Part shown: one piece after another, positions 46,701 through 62,700 of the stretch | How positions within the stretch are numbered: position 1 is the stretch's first letter | How the letters are laid out: every line of letters starts with the position of its first letter | NCBI RefSeq assembly: GCF_011397635.1 | Contig: NC_064766.1 | Location: forward strand, 42,315,110 to 42,379,109 | Direction of reading: 5' to 3' | Source of the DNA: Epinephelus fuscoguttatus | Taxonomy: Eukaryota; Chordata; Actinopteri; Perciformes; Serranidae | Length of the DNA stretch: 64,000 bases | Program-made: the position numbers and the translations under genes | Notes under the pieces: generated by a model | The model's input: only the letters and a program-made list of their open reading frames with translations | Told to the model about the DNA's origin: nothing | The model's database searches: none

Positions 46701-49700
46701 AAATGATGGTTGATAGTAGAACTCTACGGTGACAGTCGTACCCACTAAAACAGCCACCAGGAAGCCTGTCACCCTCTGCTCCTTGACCTCCTGGATGCGG
46801 GGCTTATCTCCGGGGGCGACGGCTTTGCTCATGACAGTGAGGGCGTTGGTATGGGTGACGGAGCGAACCGTGGCTGCTGATAACCAGGGCAAACCAAACA
46901 GTGCTGAGACTCCACCCACCACCACGATGATGAGGAGGTCAAGGTGAAAACCAGTTCCCTTCACCAGCATCCTCTCCTTCTTACTGACAATCAGCCTGAC
47001 AGACAGAGGGCAGGGAAAATATTACATTAATGCTCTGGGTTACATCACTGTGCCCCCCTGTTAAAGAAGCCCTCTGTAGATCCCTCCGTTTTAAGTAATT
47101 TTAGGTCTAGTTCTAAGCTGCTTGTTTTCATATCTAGGATTTTAGAAACAGTCATCTCTCATCAACTGAATTCTTTTATGAACAACAGTCGCATGTTTGA
47201 GAACGTCAGATCAGGTTTCTGCTCTTAACTCAGCACTGACACTGCTCTGCTCAAGATCTCCAATGATTTACTGCTCACTGTCAACTCACGCCTTGTTTCC
47301 ACTTACGTATGTGTACAGAGACGAGGCAACAGGAAGTCCATTCATTCCTATGGGAATCTCCATAATATCTGATGTGCCTGCAAATCTCTCCTCTGTAATA
47401 TTTTGGTTTGGAATTTACCAAACGTTAAAGTATGTTTGAAAAAAATGACTTTTGCTGTGGATTTCGGAGAGACCTTATGACTATGTGCTAGCTTAGCTAA
47501 TTCAGTTCAATTCAATTTTATTTATAAAGCCCAATATCGCAAATCACAATTTGCCTCAGAGGCTTTACAGCCGATGACATTCCTCACAGCTGATCAGGAA
47601 AAATTCCCCCCAAAAAACCCTTTAACAGGGGAAATTAAAAAAATCCCTGTAAAATCCAGCTAACAGCCTGCTAACTGGCTAACGGGCTGTTTCCTTAAGA
47701 TCATCATCCTGTTGATCGTGAGTTTGTCTGATTGTAAAGAAACTTGTTTACCTCATTTGAATGCTCTGTGAATCTGAGGAATGTTATTCTGATAAAATAT
47801 TGGTCCTTTTTTAGTCCCAGTAATGTTCAAAGCTCACATCCCAAACAACTGCATGGTGAAAATCAGACAAAATCAGCCCCTCCCTCCATGGCTACAGGTG
47901 TTTCTATCCATCTATATCAAAATGTACTTCCTTGTGTTGCACACTAGAGGCACCATCCGTACCAGTCACATACGTAAGTGGAAACCAGGCGTCAGGCCTG
48001 TTCTCCATTTTCATACTCTGTGACCTCAGCTCAGCCATTGACACCACATGGCTTCATCAGCTGCCTGTCAATCGTTATTGGTATCAGTGATGTGGCTCTG
48101 GATTGGTTCATCTGTGTCCTGTCAGTCATACAGGTCCCTCTCTGTCATGCATGGAGATACCTGCTCCTCTCATGTGCCTCTCTTCTGTGGCGTTCCCCAG
48201 GGGTCTATCTTGGGTCCCCTCCTATTTACTATATCCATGCTACCCCTGGGGTAAATCATGGGAAACACAGTAAAGATTTACACTATTACACAATGATACA
48301 CATCTTTATGTCCTGTTAAAGCCTGGAACCACAAATGTTTTTATGTCCTGCTTAACTGTAATTAATAACTGCACACTCGAAAATTTCCTGCCAGTCATGC
48401 TTTTGTCTCCTCCAGACTTGATTATAGCAACAAACTTTGGTGCTACATGATTAAAGTTATTATTATAATTATGATTTTAGGTCAGTGCCTTCGGACAGGA
48501 ATCACAAAACCACAGAACAAACAAAGAGAAGAAGAACGTGTTGTACGCTGTGATCTGGGACTCCATGAAGATGAGGATGAAGACGAGGATGGCTGGCAGG
48601 ATGCTGGCGGCCATCATCCAAACAGGAAACTGCCCGTCCGACCCCAGAGGAGAAATCAACCAACCACGCTTCTCTGGAGTGGACACTGAGAATCCGCTGG
48701 GTACGCTCAGTTTCTGTCAGCCAATAGGAAGAGAGGAATTTAACTGTGAGTCTGTCACAGTGTGTCATGTCACCACAGGACTCACTGTGAGTTAATAAAA
48801 TCTGACCTGGGTGTAGGTGTCCTCCACACTGTAGTCCACAAGCACCATGATGAGGATGGCAATGGGGACTCCAAAGTCTCCAATGATCCTACGGAGCTGA
48901 AACACACAGAGCATCAGCTTATTGATCAGTGATTTGGTTTTAACCTGCAGACGCCGTTCTGAAGGGCTGCTACTCAGTCCAGGGCACTCAAAATTACAGG
49001 TGTAAGGCCAAGGGGGAGAACTGGGATTGGACTTTGGACCCAGAAATGTCTCCTCAAGGTGCATCAAACATAACATTATGTATCTGTATCTCTACCTGTA
49101 TCTGTACCTGTACCCATACATGTTCTTGTGTTTACTGACCCTGCCGGGGAAGAAGGAGCTGTTCTTGAACTTGCGTAAGTAGAAAGCGATGAAATACGTT
49201 CCCATCATGAGAACAAAGGACAGCAGTGCTGTGTTTGGTTCTCCAATAACCTTCCCAGTATTCCCAGCAGCTACAGTGAAGTTGCACAGAGGTCGAGACA
49301 CTGTGTTGTTTCCATGGTAACAGTTTTGGAGAGGATGCTCCTGAAAGATCTGGAAAAGACCAACACAAAGAAGAAAAACTCAGAGAAGCTCTGTTGATGT
49401 TTGTTGATACGTTTTTAATGTTCTTGAGGCATTTGTTGAATTTCCAGGGTGAAGGAAATTCAACCAAACTCTGGGGTTCAAAAATCAACCTGTCATTCAT
49501 TAAAACATCACAGATGCTTCATGGCCTCTGTCCTCACCTTGATCAGTTTGGCAAAGGTCTCGTAGATGAAAATGAGGGAGATGAGGAAGGAGAAGATCTC
49601 CTGAGTAAAACGGGAGACAAAGCGAACCAAAATGCTTCCCTCGAAGGCCACGGTGAGGAGAACAATGAGCACCAGCCAGAAACCGATCCACAGCCGACCC

Positions 49701-52700
49701 GTCAGGTACTCCACCCCATTATCTTTACAAAACTACACACAGACACACACCAGGTAGGTTTCAGGTGATAGGTTAACTAACAGGAGACTTTGCTTTGCAG
49801 CAGCACTCTGGACCACTTACAGGTAATAAGAGAGAAGAGGGAATGAACCTTGTGCTGAGAACTGTTTTCATCAAACACTGTAAGTCAAGAATGAACCTTC
49901 AGACACTTACATTTAGCCCCTCCAGGACTTCACAGGCTGTTTGTGAGGCTGTTGCAGCCTGAAATGTCTGATTTCACAGCAGTTTTTCTAAAAAATTGCA
50001 ATGCATGTTGTGAATGTTTATAGTTTTCTCACAATGAAATTGCGGAGACAGTGGAAACTGCAAAATAGTTCTTACACTGTGTCACATTCAGAACCTTTTA
50101 TTATGAGATCAGTTTTTCCCAAAGACTTAGAATCAATTTGTGATGGTCGGGGGTGGGCAGGTGGGGGAAAGGGGCATCACCAGCAATCAGCTGAAGGATC
50201 GTTTCCCTGAGCCACTCCCTCCGCTCTCTCTGCCCAGTTAGCACGAGCTAACACAACAGCAGCTGCTAAACATCCAACATCGAGTCCCGAGTAACCAGTC
50301 CCAACAAACTCACACCAACACCACAATGGACGTTGTTGTTAAAGTCTGTAATAGCCATTAGCTGTGTGATGCTAACAGTTAGCTCTGTCACTGTGTGTGT
50401 GACTCTGTCCCAGGTGTAGAGCTCCTGTTCTGCAGCAGCAGCCTCATGATAAACAGACTAGCTGAGTGAATCAATGCGCTGCACACAGCTTTACGATAAA
50501 ATAAGATTTTACCTGTTTTTATAATAAATCTGTGGTAAAGATGCAGTGGTTGGATAAAATTGCAAAGTCACGCAGAATTCACAGGCACTGGCTGAATTTG
50601 CAACATCCTGGAGGAGCTGTATGTTATAAATATTATAAATACTTTAAATATTATAAATACTTACTAAATACTCATGTGTTAAAGGGGAAACATGTACAAG
50701 GCAAACAAAAGAGGACCGAAGAGAGAACCCTGAGGAACACCACATATCTTTCATGGGGTTTAAGACAAGGAGGCAGAGATACCACAGTAATGGAGATGAT
50801 GCTGTTGAAATAAGATTATGAGATAATGAATAGAGAACACAGAAAATGGTTCTCTGGTGTGTTCAGTAGATTTACCAGAGTAACAGGATTCTGTTTCTAA
50901 ACAGACATGTTGCTATTAATTGTGTCTTGGCTGATACAGGTGTGTAGGTTCTCTCTCAGGTGAGCTTACAGTGTAGAAGGCCTCTTCAAACACCAGCAGT
51001 GGTCCAGAGAATCCGATCACCAGCAGAGGCTGAGCGCCTAGCACGCTGAATATTATGCCCTGCATCGCTGTGGCAACTATCAGCTCAGACACACCAATCA
51101 GACCCTCTGTCTTCTCACCTGTGTCACAGGAGAAGAGAACATCGCCATAGATGTAATGATTGAAGAAGAGTCTGAGGATCCAGGAACCCTCTGGATCAGT
51201 CAGCTTGCAGTGATTTGAAACATCAACCAAACCTCATCAGGTAGTTTGTTCCCATCAGACTCACCCAGAAGACCACCAAAGGTGATGGCAGGTGACAGTG
51301 CAGCAAAGTAGATGAAGATAATGGCTGCCATGCACTGAGGGTTCAGAGCATCTCGGATGTCGCTGAGGTACTGGGGGTAACGCCGAGTCACGTCTTTGAT
51401 CAGACCTCCAAAGAGACGCCCTGTGCGCCTCAGAGGCTCTTCACCCGGTTTGGAGGGAACGAGGGAGTCTGGTAGATAAGAACAGAGCTCTGTTACTGTC
51501 TGATGAAGAGCTGACATCACACCATGACATCAGAACATCAGCATATGGACTCTGGATACCACACCTAGATTTTAATTTACAAAACATGAGAGAAACATTC
51601 AGTGTTCTGCTGATGACATGCTGATTTACCTTCCTAAGAAGACGAAGTCTTCCACTAGATGTAAGCTTCAAACCGAGCTTCTGCCAAAAGGCCCTCTTTG
51701 AGTCTTTATTCTACTTTTACCCTGACTAAATGTTGCTCTGAAGTCTGTTACATAATGCTTTCAAAGAATGACATCATGGGAAAGCTCAAACTTGGCAGCA
51801 ACAAGAGCAGGTACTTTTGTAATGACATGTCAGGACATTTCCAGCTGTGTTTGTAGTGACAAAAGCAGGTATTTTAAAAAGCTCATACATTTCAATTTTT
51901 TAAACAAGACTTTTGGACATTTCCAGCCACGTTTGGCGCAACCAAGCAGGTATTTTTACCAACAAATTGGGATATTTCCAATTGTGTTTGTAGCAACAAA
52001 AACAGGTGTTTTTAACAAGCCTTTGGGATGTTTCCAGCCATATTTGTAGTGACAAAAGCAGATTTTTTTTTTTAACAAGAGACAGATATCTCCAGCCATG
52101 GTTTTAGCAATAAAGTGGGTATTTTTTTTAAGCTAAAAAATCTGGGACATTTCCAGCTGTGGTTGTTGCAACCAAGTAGGCATCTTTTAAAGAGCTCAGA
52201 CATTTTTTATTTAATTTTTTTTTTTTTTAACAAGACTTTGGGACAGCCACGTTTGAAACGATCATGCTGGTATTTTTTACAAACGTGTCAGGAAATTTCT
52301 AATTGTGACAAAAGAGCAGCAGCAGGATACAGTTACAATGTTGATTCAGCAACACAGAGAAGCTCAGAGACTATGACTGGGACACTGGATGACATACTCA
52401 GCTGAGAGCACTGATAGAAAGGTATGTTAGTAAAAATGGAGAAAAACCCCAAAATACGCAGACAGTTTGAACCTCCTCCCAGGCAGTGTTTGACAGTAAA
52501 CAGCTTAGTTTTAAACTCTCAACTCATAAAGATGCAAGCAATAATTTTTGGACAAATTTAAGACGTTAAAGTGGACACTTTCCTGTATGGTAGCGTTTCC
52601 TGGTGGTTGCGATGCTGTTCATATAACCTCGATTTGGGTCATTTATCAGATGTCATCTCTGATCTCTCTCATTTCCTGCTAACGATTCTCTGTCTCTCAT

Positions 52701-55700
52701 CTCATAAAGGCTAAAAAACCCCAAAACAAACTTTGTAACAAAATATCATCGATACCAGAGGAGTACCGATTAAAAAGGATCGCCTAACTGACCTTCATCC
52801 TGCTGAATGCTGGGCTGTTTCTCCTGCAGTTTGCCGCTCTGCTCCTCCCTCTTTCGCAGCATTTCTCGTTGGAAGCGAGCGACTGAGTGGAGCAGTTCAT
52901 CACCGCCGACATCAGAGGGAGGGAGGACGATACTACAGTCCAAAAACCGGTTGATGGCTGTCAGCAGGTCCTGGCGGTCGTCAGCCTGGTATGCCGCCTC
53001 GTGGAAGTGCTGAGGAAGCAGACGAAGGTAGAGATGAGCTATTGTGTGGCGCCCTCTGGTGGTCGTATCCAAACAGCGACACACAGTTTTAACACTTGAG
53101 GGACTCACCTTGTCTGACATCAGTGTGGAGATTGAGCGTCCGATCTGGTGGTAGTCGATGTTGGCTGTAGGCGGGCCCAGCAGGAGAAAGAGGAACCTAA
53201 CTGGGACAGGAACCTCCAGGACGGACTCCAGCAGGACCGCCTCCTGCAGCCGCACAAACGCCATGGAAGGCTGCTCCAGGAAGTCCACGCTGCCTGCAGA
53301 CACAGCAGAGGGACACAATGAACCCACTGAAGCTCACAAACTACAGACTGACACAGGGATGAAGGTGATGATGTGACACATACCCACGAGGACAACGGTG
53401 GCCTCGGCTCTCTCGGGAATCTTCTCCATCAGCTTCACTTCATGTTTGGATCTGGAGTGACCGATGGGCGGGGTGTCTTTCTGAACACAAGTACACACAT
53501 CAGATTAATGGACGTCCTGACACTCACATGACTTCTCCTCCCATACTGCTACGCTGACGACACTCTGCTGTTCTTACATAGTGTTTGTCTGACAGGTGTC
53601 TCACAATGGGTGTAGAGGCACCACCCAAAGCTCCACCTGGACAAGACTGAGCAGGTGTGAGGAGGAGGATGCCTCATCAATCACCACTGACAATAATGTG
53701 GTGGTGCCAACCTGCACAATGAAACAAAAATCCCTTTCAAACACCTACATTATTTTTTAATTTACCCCCAAAACACACAACAAACATCTTCTTCTGAAAA
53801 GCCCTTAATGAATACACAAAGCAGATTTTAAGGGCTTTATGATTTCCCCCTTAGTTTCCACATGAATGTGAAACACTTAACAAATCCATGAGTTATAAAT
53901 TTAAGGTGTTTTTAAGGTTCAGAGTTTGGGGATTTTAATTTCTATTCAGAATTCAGACATTTAACAGCTTTACCAGATTTGGGACAAATTTATGGAAACA
54001 GTCTGGGACCGGATTTAAAATTTGAGGTAAAGGGATAAATTAAGGGATGATGTGTTAGTTAGTCACTTAACCCTGAAAGCTTGTAGCTCATTTATAATGT
54101 TTGGTTGAAGGACGCACTCAGAGTCTGGTGACATTAAATCTAAATGAAAGTGACATGAACTTCAGACTGACTTTAACAGGCGACAGGTTTCTTTGTACCT
54201 TGTTCTTCTCTCCGTCAGCCTCTTTGTGATTGGTCTGAATGACGGAGGGCTCTGATTGGCCATTGTGTCTGTCCATCAGGGCAGCCATGTTGGCTGCAGA
54301 GATGTTCTTGCTGAACAAGCTGTGATCTTTCTCATCGCTGGGGTGACTGATAAACAAACAAAACTATATTAATGAAAGAAATGTTCCTGTCGCTTTTGTG
54401 AGCTGCAGTGAATGGATGAATGATCGGGTGGATTATTAAATAACTGGATGGACGGATAAATCATCGGGTGGATAAATGAATCACTGGATGGATGAATCAT
54501 TGAATGGATGAACCATTAGATGGAAGAATGAATCATTAGATGGATGGCTAGATTACTGAGTGAATGTATGAATCACTGGATGGATAAATCATTAAATGGA
54601 TGAATCAGTGGATAATGAATCACCAAATGGATGAGTCATTGGATGGATGGATGGATGGATGGATGGATGGATGGATGGATGGATGGATCATGGACATGAA
54701 CCTGTGTTTGAGCAGCAGAGCTCGGAGGACGTTAGCTCGGTCTTCAGCTTTGATCTGATCTGAGATCACCATCTGCTCCACCACCTGCTGAGCGATTCCC
54801 GGCAGAGTCCTCTGCTTCAGATCCAGGAGCACTGCCCCTGAAAACACAACACCATGACATCACACACTTACATAATCATTTTCTCATGTAAAGAATGGTG
54901 TGCCTCAAGGGTCAGTTTGAGGACCAGTTGTATTTCTGATTGCTGTTTTTCACTGTATGCTGACTACACACTGTTCTCTGTAACATATCTCTACACTGCC
55001 CTCGATATGCTGCAGATGATTAAAGACAACATCCAGACCACATCAGTCCACTGGTTTACAGGACGTCCATCATGCAGACGTCTGAGGATACAGGACTTTT
55101 CCCTTAAATTACAAAAGCTCCTCTCTTGTCTCCAGTGGATCCTTCCAGTCAGATGAATGAGTGATTTGCAACATATTGGAGAGAAACCCAACATGAAAGC
55201 ATCCCTTAATTTTTCCCTTAAAAACATTGTTCATTCTTCAATTAAGGTGAAAACCCAGAGATGGTTGTCATGTTACTAGATAAACATAAGGATTTTTCCC
55301 CCTATGAGAAAACCCTTAAACTGTGACAATAATCGTTCAAAAACCAATGTGCTATAATCCAATACTTTATCCACTGATTAACCTTTAACTCATGGTGGAC
55401 CCCTGAATTTACACCTTAAATAGACAAATTATGGCCATTTAGGTATAGATTAAGGCATGTTAGTCACTCCTGTCCTTAATATACTTCAGTCCATGAATGT
55501 TTCCATGAATCAGTCCTAAATCAAGTTACCCTGTTAAAATATTGAATAAGAATTAAAATAAAATCTTATTATTAACATCTCAAAAATATTGAAACTAAAA
55601 TCCCTGAACCTTAAAAATACCTTAAAGGCTCTCTAAGTCTTCCTAAGCTTGAAAAGTTTTGTCACATACAGCAAACATCTCCTCATGATCCGCTAGCTAC

Positions 55701-58700
55701 ATGTTCTCTGAATATGCTGTGAAAAAGTCTGGTCTCTGTCGGCAACCCAGGCTCCGCACATGGCAACAAAAACATCTGGGTCCAGGCTGCACTAACCAGC
55801 TAGCGCGAGACCAGTGAAAGCAAGCACACACACATGAAGGCGGTGCCCAGAGAGGCAGTCAGAGCTACAGGCTACAATGAGGCTAAAAACAGAGTTCAAA
55901 TGAGGTTTTTCCAAACAACTTTAGCTCTAGCTCTGTTGTGTTTGATAACATTGTTGAACGTAAACAGAAGTGACGCCCAACGGTGCTTAGCGTGCCTTGA
56001 ACTCAGCATTCATTGATTGTTGTCAAATATTTCACATTCATTTGGAAAGTCATTAAATCCTTAAAATCTGTTGATTAAAGACTTCTCAAATTAAGATGTT
56101 TTTAAGGGAATTAGATTTTCAAATTACAACAAAATAAAAGAGTTTTGACCACACAGACACTGATTTAGATAAAGATGCCTGTGTGTTTTAAGGGGAAATT
56201 AAAGGTGAATTAATGGGATTTTTAAGGGGAGTTTAACCTGTGGTTGTGTGCAGTGTAAGTGTTTGTTCACCGGGGGCAGCAGAGAGCCTCCTTACCGTGG
56301 GAGATGGTTTTTCGGAGCTCCAGTAGGGAGCGGAAGGACAGGGAGGCGACGTGAGGTCTCCCCCAGCGCTCCGTCTCCTCCTCAACCTCCTCCTCAAACT
56401 TGATCCATCGAGCCGTCTCCCTCCACTGCAGCTCCTGGTTCCTGTCGATCACCAGCTCGTTCAGCTCCACAAACACCTGGACACACACACAAACTCGTTT
56501 CTGTCACTTATGGGGACATGTAACGACTCACTTCATTCCCAGGACACTTTCCACAACCTTTACCATCACCACCACAGCTCAGATTCCTCAGCACTTATCT
56601 TTACTCAGAGCACTCACATATTTGCATTTTAATAAAGTTAACTCTTGTTCTATATTTTTATTCATAGAAATTATATTTCTTATATATTTAAAGTTATTCT
56701 AACATTTCTCTCTGTTCCTGCTGAGCGAGTGGACCAAATTCATTTTAACCCTTCGAGACCCACACAGACGTATTTCTGTCTTTTAAGGGGGAACAGCAGG
56801 TCGACAGAAGATAACACACAGACGTGCTTTACATCATCAGAAAGTTCAGAACCTGAAGATTAATTGGAGATTCAGCTCAGGGCTGTGTGTTGAGTTTTCT
56901 AGTCATAAATCTGTAACAAATATTGTGTTTGGTCAGACGTCTGTTTGAATTTTTAAAGTCTAACAGTGCACAGAGGCTGAGAACATTATGATGGAAGTCA
57001 ATGACGGACATGTTCCTGACCAGTTAAGTTGGAGAAGGAGATAGTCATGTGCTCGAGGACCGTCTTTATCATATGATACTCAAAAAAAACGCAGGAGTTC
57101 TTGAAGAAAAGGGTCAGCACATGGGAAGAAAAATAAAGTTCAGGCACTAATGTGTGGAGCAGGAACAGATGCATTTGATTTAAGTTAAACAGTCTTTATT
57201 CCAAAACATGGCTGCTTACATTAAAACACCGACTGGATTCAACCCTAAGCTCTTCGTCAGGGTTGTTTGTTTGTATTTTTGCCCCCTGACACTTACAGAC
57301 TCAGCACAGTGAAAACATGTATTTTATTCTTTAATATCTGAAGTACTAACTTTAGCACATTTATATTTCTGTTTTTTTAATTTATACTTACATAGTTCTA
57401 TCTCATACTCTTATTCTTATAATTCTCTGTTCTTTACATCACAGTGACTGCAATGAATCACAGTTTCCCTTCAGCGATCAATAAAGTTTTTCTGATTCTG
57501 AACCTGTTTTCATTCACATATCTTGAGGTCAGAGGTCAAGGGACTCCTGTGAAAGTGGCCACGCTGTCCAAAATTTAAAAGGGGGTCTGACCAACAAACC
57601 TTTAAACCTACAGAGACCAGAGCGTCCTCTCACTGAGACAAACACACACTGAGTGGACACATGAACCACGTCCACGTCAGGCTCAATCCAGATGAACAAA
57701 GACAGAACCAGGTCACATTAACCAGTTCTAACTGAGGTAAAGTCAAAATACAATGATATAGTTTTCATTCTGTTTTTCTTTCTGTCCACAGATCCATCAA
57801 ACCCAGCTCCCACACCGAGCTCCGTTCATACTGAACCTCAACATGAAACCTCACAGACAAATTCAATCAGGCTGAATCCCACAGTGCCATAAAACAGGAC
57901 CGCACCAGACTGAGGTCGACCCAGAGGTCAAACCAGGCCGAGCAAACATACACTTCTCTCAATCTGACAAAAATAATTAAAATGAAAATACAGATTTCAG
58001 GATGACCTGTCAGAAATTAAACGGAGTGATTTGGTTTAACCAGAACCAACTGGGCTGAACGTGGAAACAAGACAAAGTTAAACTGAGTAAAGAAAACAAA
58101 CCCAGACTGAAGCAGGACGAATCTGTGTGTACCTTACTGTGTCCACTCCTCAGGTCCAAACCCACCATCCTGGAGACCACAACTAACTGAGCCCCCAGAT
58201 ACTCTCACCTCTGAGGTTACCTCCCTCTACCTGTCTGACTCTACCTGTCAGAATCTACCTGTCTGGCTCTACCTGTCTGAATCTACCTGTCTGACACTAC
58301 CTGTCTGAATCTACCTGTCTGAATCTACCTATCTGAATCTACCTGTCTGACTCTACCTGTCTGGCTCTACCTGTCTGACTCTACCTGTCTGGCTCTACCT
58401 CTCTGAATCTTCCTGTCTGAATCTACCTGTCTGACTCTACCTGTCTGAATCTACCTGTCTGACTCTACCTGTCTGGCTCTACCTCTCTGAATCTTCCTGT
58501 CTGAATCTACCTGTCTGACTCTACCTGTCAGAATCTACCTGTCTGACTCTACCTGTCTGAATCTACCTGTCTGACACTACCTGTCTGACTCTACCTGTCT
58601 GAATCTACCTGTCTGGCTCTACCTGTCTGAATCTACCTGTCTGACTCTACCTGTCTGAATCTACCTGTCTGACTCTACCTCTCTGAATCTTCCTGTCTGA

Positions 58701-59505
58701 CTCTACCTGTCAGAATCTACCTGTCTGACTCTACCTGTCTGGCTCTACCTGTCAGAATCTACCTGTCTGACTCTACCTGTCAGAATCTACCTGTCTGACA
58801 CTACCTGTCTGACTCTACCTGTCTGAACCTACCTGTCAGAATCTACCTGTCTGACTCTACCTGTCAGAATCTGCCTGTCTGACACTACCTGTCTGACTCT
58901 ACCTGTCTGACTCTACCTGTCTGGCTCTACCTGTCTGAATCTACCTGTCTGGCTCTACCTGTCAGAATCTACCTGTCTGACTCTACCTGTCTGAATCTAC
59001 CTGTCTGGCTCTACCTGTCTGACTCTACCTGTCTGACTCTACTTGTCTGAATCTACCTGTCTGGCTCTACCTGTCAGAATCTACCTGTCTGACTCTACCT
59101 GTCTGAATCTACCTGTCTGGCTCTACCTGTCTGACTCTACCTGTCTGGCTCTACTTGTCTGACTCTACTTGTCTGACTCTGTGTCTCTCATTAAGTCCAG
59201 TTTATCACCAGTTGACAACAGATTGAGACACCTCTAAACACCTAAACACTGTGAATTGTTGAACCGTCAGCGTGTGTGAGCACCTCATGAGGGGTGCGGT
59301 CCGGCTGCAGGTGCTGCAGGTGCTGCAGGTGCTGCAGGTGTGACTGCGCTCGACCGCTGATCTGATCTTTGGTGACGTGGACAATCGGCCCTCTGGAGCT
59401 CCGCCTCACCAGGTGACGCCGCACCGCAGGAACATCGTCCAACCGGTGACCTGAGGGGGGAGAGCATGAGGGTGGGATGGAGTTAGAGGTCAGAGGTTAA
59501 AATCT

Positions 59506-59542
<37 letters not shown>

Positions 59543-59650
59543 AGAGTCTCTGTGGTCTCATGGGAACTTTCTGCAGTCTAACTGAGTTTCAGGCTTGACT
59601 GAACTTCAGTGAAGAATCTGTAAGATGAGATTGTCTGAATTATCCAATCA

Positions 59651-59718
<68 letters not shown>

Positions 59719-62700
59719 TAATCAGCAGGTAAGTCTCAGGTTTCTGTGAACATTAGATTTTCTCTGAAAGAGGACGTTTTCACATCTTTTCTTTGTTTCC
59801 TGGAAACATCAACACAAACAGCCAATCACGTTCCAGCACTCAGAGTCAGCTGACCGGCGCCCTCTACCTGGCTTGTCTTTTGTATGTGTGTTGTTATTTA
59901 TATGTGTGTGTATGTGTACATGAACTTGTAGGGATTTATGTATGTTTGTACATGTACACTGTTTCACAATGGTCTTTTGTATTGTTATGTGCTGACCGTG
60001 TTTTTATGTTTATTGTTTGGGAACTGCGGATGAAATTTAGCATTCATGCTAACTCCGGCATATTTACATTACATCATGTATGTACTGTTCATTAATATGC
60101 ACTGTCCCGCGAAATAAACCAATAAATGAAAATGAAATGTGGTGAACCAAGCTTTAACATCCTGCCGTGAATCACAGTGTGAACCAGAACATTCTCAACC
60201 CCAACACATCAAATACCATCATTATCACAAACATTTATCACAAACATCCAACACATAAAGGAACACTTCATCCTTCAGTTTATCACGAACATCAACACAT
60301 AAAGGAACACCTCATCCTTCAGTTTATCACAAACATCAACACATAAAGGAACACCTCATCCTTCAGTTTATCACAAACATCAACACATAAAGGAACACTT
60401 CATCCTTCAGTTTATCACGAACATCAACACATAAAGGAACACTTCATCCTTCAGTTTATCACAAACATCAACACATAAAGGAACACCTCATCCTTCAGTT
60501 TATCACAAACATCCAACACATAAAGGAACACTTCATCCTTCAGTTTATCACAAACATCGACACATTCATCCTTCAGTTTATCACAAACATCGACACATTC
60601 ATCCTTCAGTTTATCACAAACATCAACACATAAAGGAACACTTCATCCTTCAGTTTATCACAAACGTCAACACATAAAGGAACACTTCATCCTTCAGTTT
60701 ATCACAAACATCCAACACATAAAGGAACACTTCATCCTTCAGTTTATCACAAACATCAACACATAAAGGAACACTTCATCCTTCAGTTTATCACAAACGT
60801 CAACACATAAAGGAACACTTCATCCTTCAGTTTATCACAAACATCCAACACAAAAAGGAACACTTCATCCTTCAGTTTATCACAAACGTCAACACATAAA
60901 GGAACACTTCATCCTTCAGTTTATCACAAACATCAACACATAAAGGAACACCTCATCCTTCAGTTTATCACAAACATCCAACACATAAAGGAACACTTCA
61001 TCCTTCAGTTTATCACAAACATCGACACATTCATCCTTCAGTTTATCACAAACATCAACATCAACACATAAAGGAACACTTCATCCTTCAGTTTATCACA
61101 AACATCAACATCAACACATAAAGGAACACTTCATCCTTCAGTTTATCACAAACATCAACATCAACACATAAAGGAACACTTCATCCTTCAGTTTATCACA
61201 AACATCGACACATTCATCCTTCAGTTTATCACAAACATCAACATCAACACATAAAGGAACACTTCATCCTTCAGTTTATCACAAACATCCAACACATAAA
61301 GGAACACTTCATCCTTCAGTTTATCACAAACATCAACACATAAAGGAACACTTCATCCTTCAGTTTATCACAAACATCAACACATAAAGGAACACTTCAT
61401 CCTTCAGTTTATCACAAACATCCAACACATAAAGGAACACTTCATCCTTCAGTTTATCACAAACATCCAACACATAAAGGAACACTTCATCCTTCAGTTT
61501 ATCACAAACATCGACACATTCATCCTTCAGTTTATCACAAACATCAACACATAAAGGAACACTTCATCCTTCAGTTTATCACAAACATCCAACACATAAA
61601 GGAACACTTCATCCTTCAGTTTATCACAAACGTCAACACATAAAGGAACACTTCATCCTTCAGTTTATCACAAACATCAACACATAAAGGAACACTTCAT
61701 CCTTCAGTTTATCACAAACATCGACACATTCATCCTTCAGTTTATCACAAACATCAACATCAACACATAAAGGAACACTTCATCCTTCAGTTTATCACAA
61801 ACATCCAACACATAAAGGAACACTTCATCCTTCAGTTTATCACAAACATCAACACATAAAGGAACACTTCATCCTTCAGTTTATCACAAACATCGACACA
61901 TAAAGGAACACTTCATCCTTCAGTTTATCACAAACATCCAACACATAAAGGAACACTTCATCCTTCAGTTTATCACAAACATCGACACATTCATCCTTCA
62001 GTTTATCACAAACATCAACACATAAAGGAACACTTCATCCTTCAGTTTATCATCAACATCAACACATAAAGGAACACTTCATCCTTCAGTTTATCACAAA
62101 CATCGACACATTCATCCTTCAGTTTATCACAAACATCAACACATAAAGGAACACTTCATCCTTCAGTTTATCACAAACATCCAACACATAAAGGAACACT
62201 TCATCCTTCAGTTTATCACAAACATCCAACACATAAAGGAACACTTCATCCTTCAGTTTATCACAAACATCAACACATAAAGGAACACTTCATCCTTCAG
62301 TTTATCACAAACATCCAACACATAAAGGAACACTTCATCCTTCAGTTTATCACAAACATCAACACATAAAGGAACACTTCATCCTTCAGTTTATCACAAA
62401 CATCCAACACATAAAGGAACACTTCATCCTTCAGTTTATCACAAACATCCAACTCATCTGGAGATACATGGTTTTCAGTGGACAGGATGAATGTAGAACA
62501 GTAAAAATGTACAAGACTTTCCTCTGAGATTGATTGGATTTAAACAGGAAGTACTCTGTAAGTAGTTAGACTCCACCTGTGGGCGTGTCTCTACCAGTTC
62601 GTCCAGCAGGTAAACAAACACGTCAGGTAGATCAGAAACAGGTGAGTACTCACTGAGATCAGCCTTCAGTCTGTCCAACAACAAACTGTTCAAATATTTG

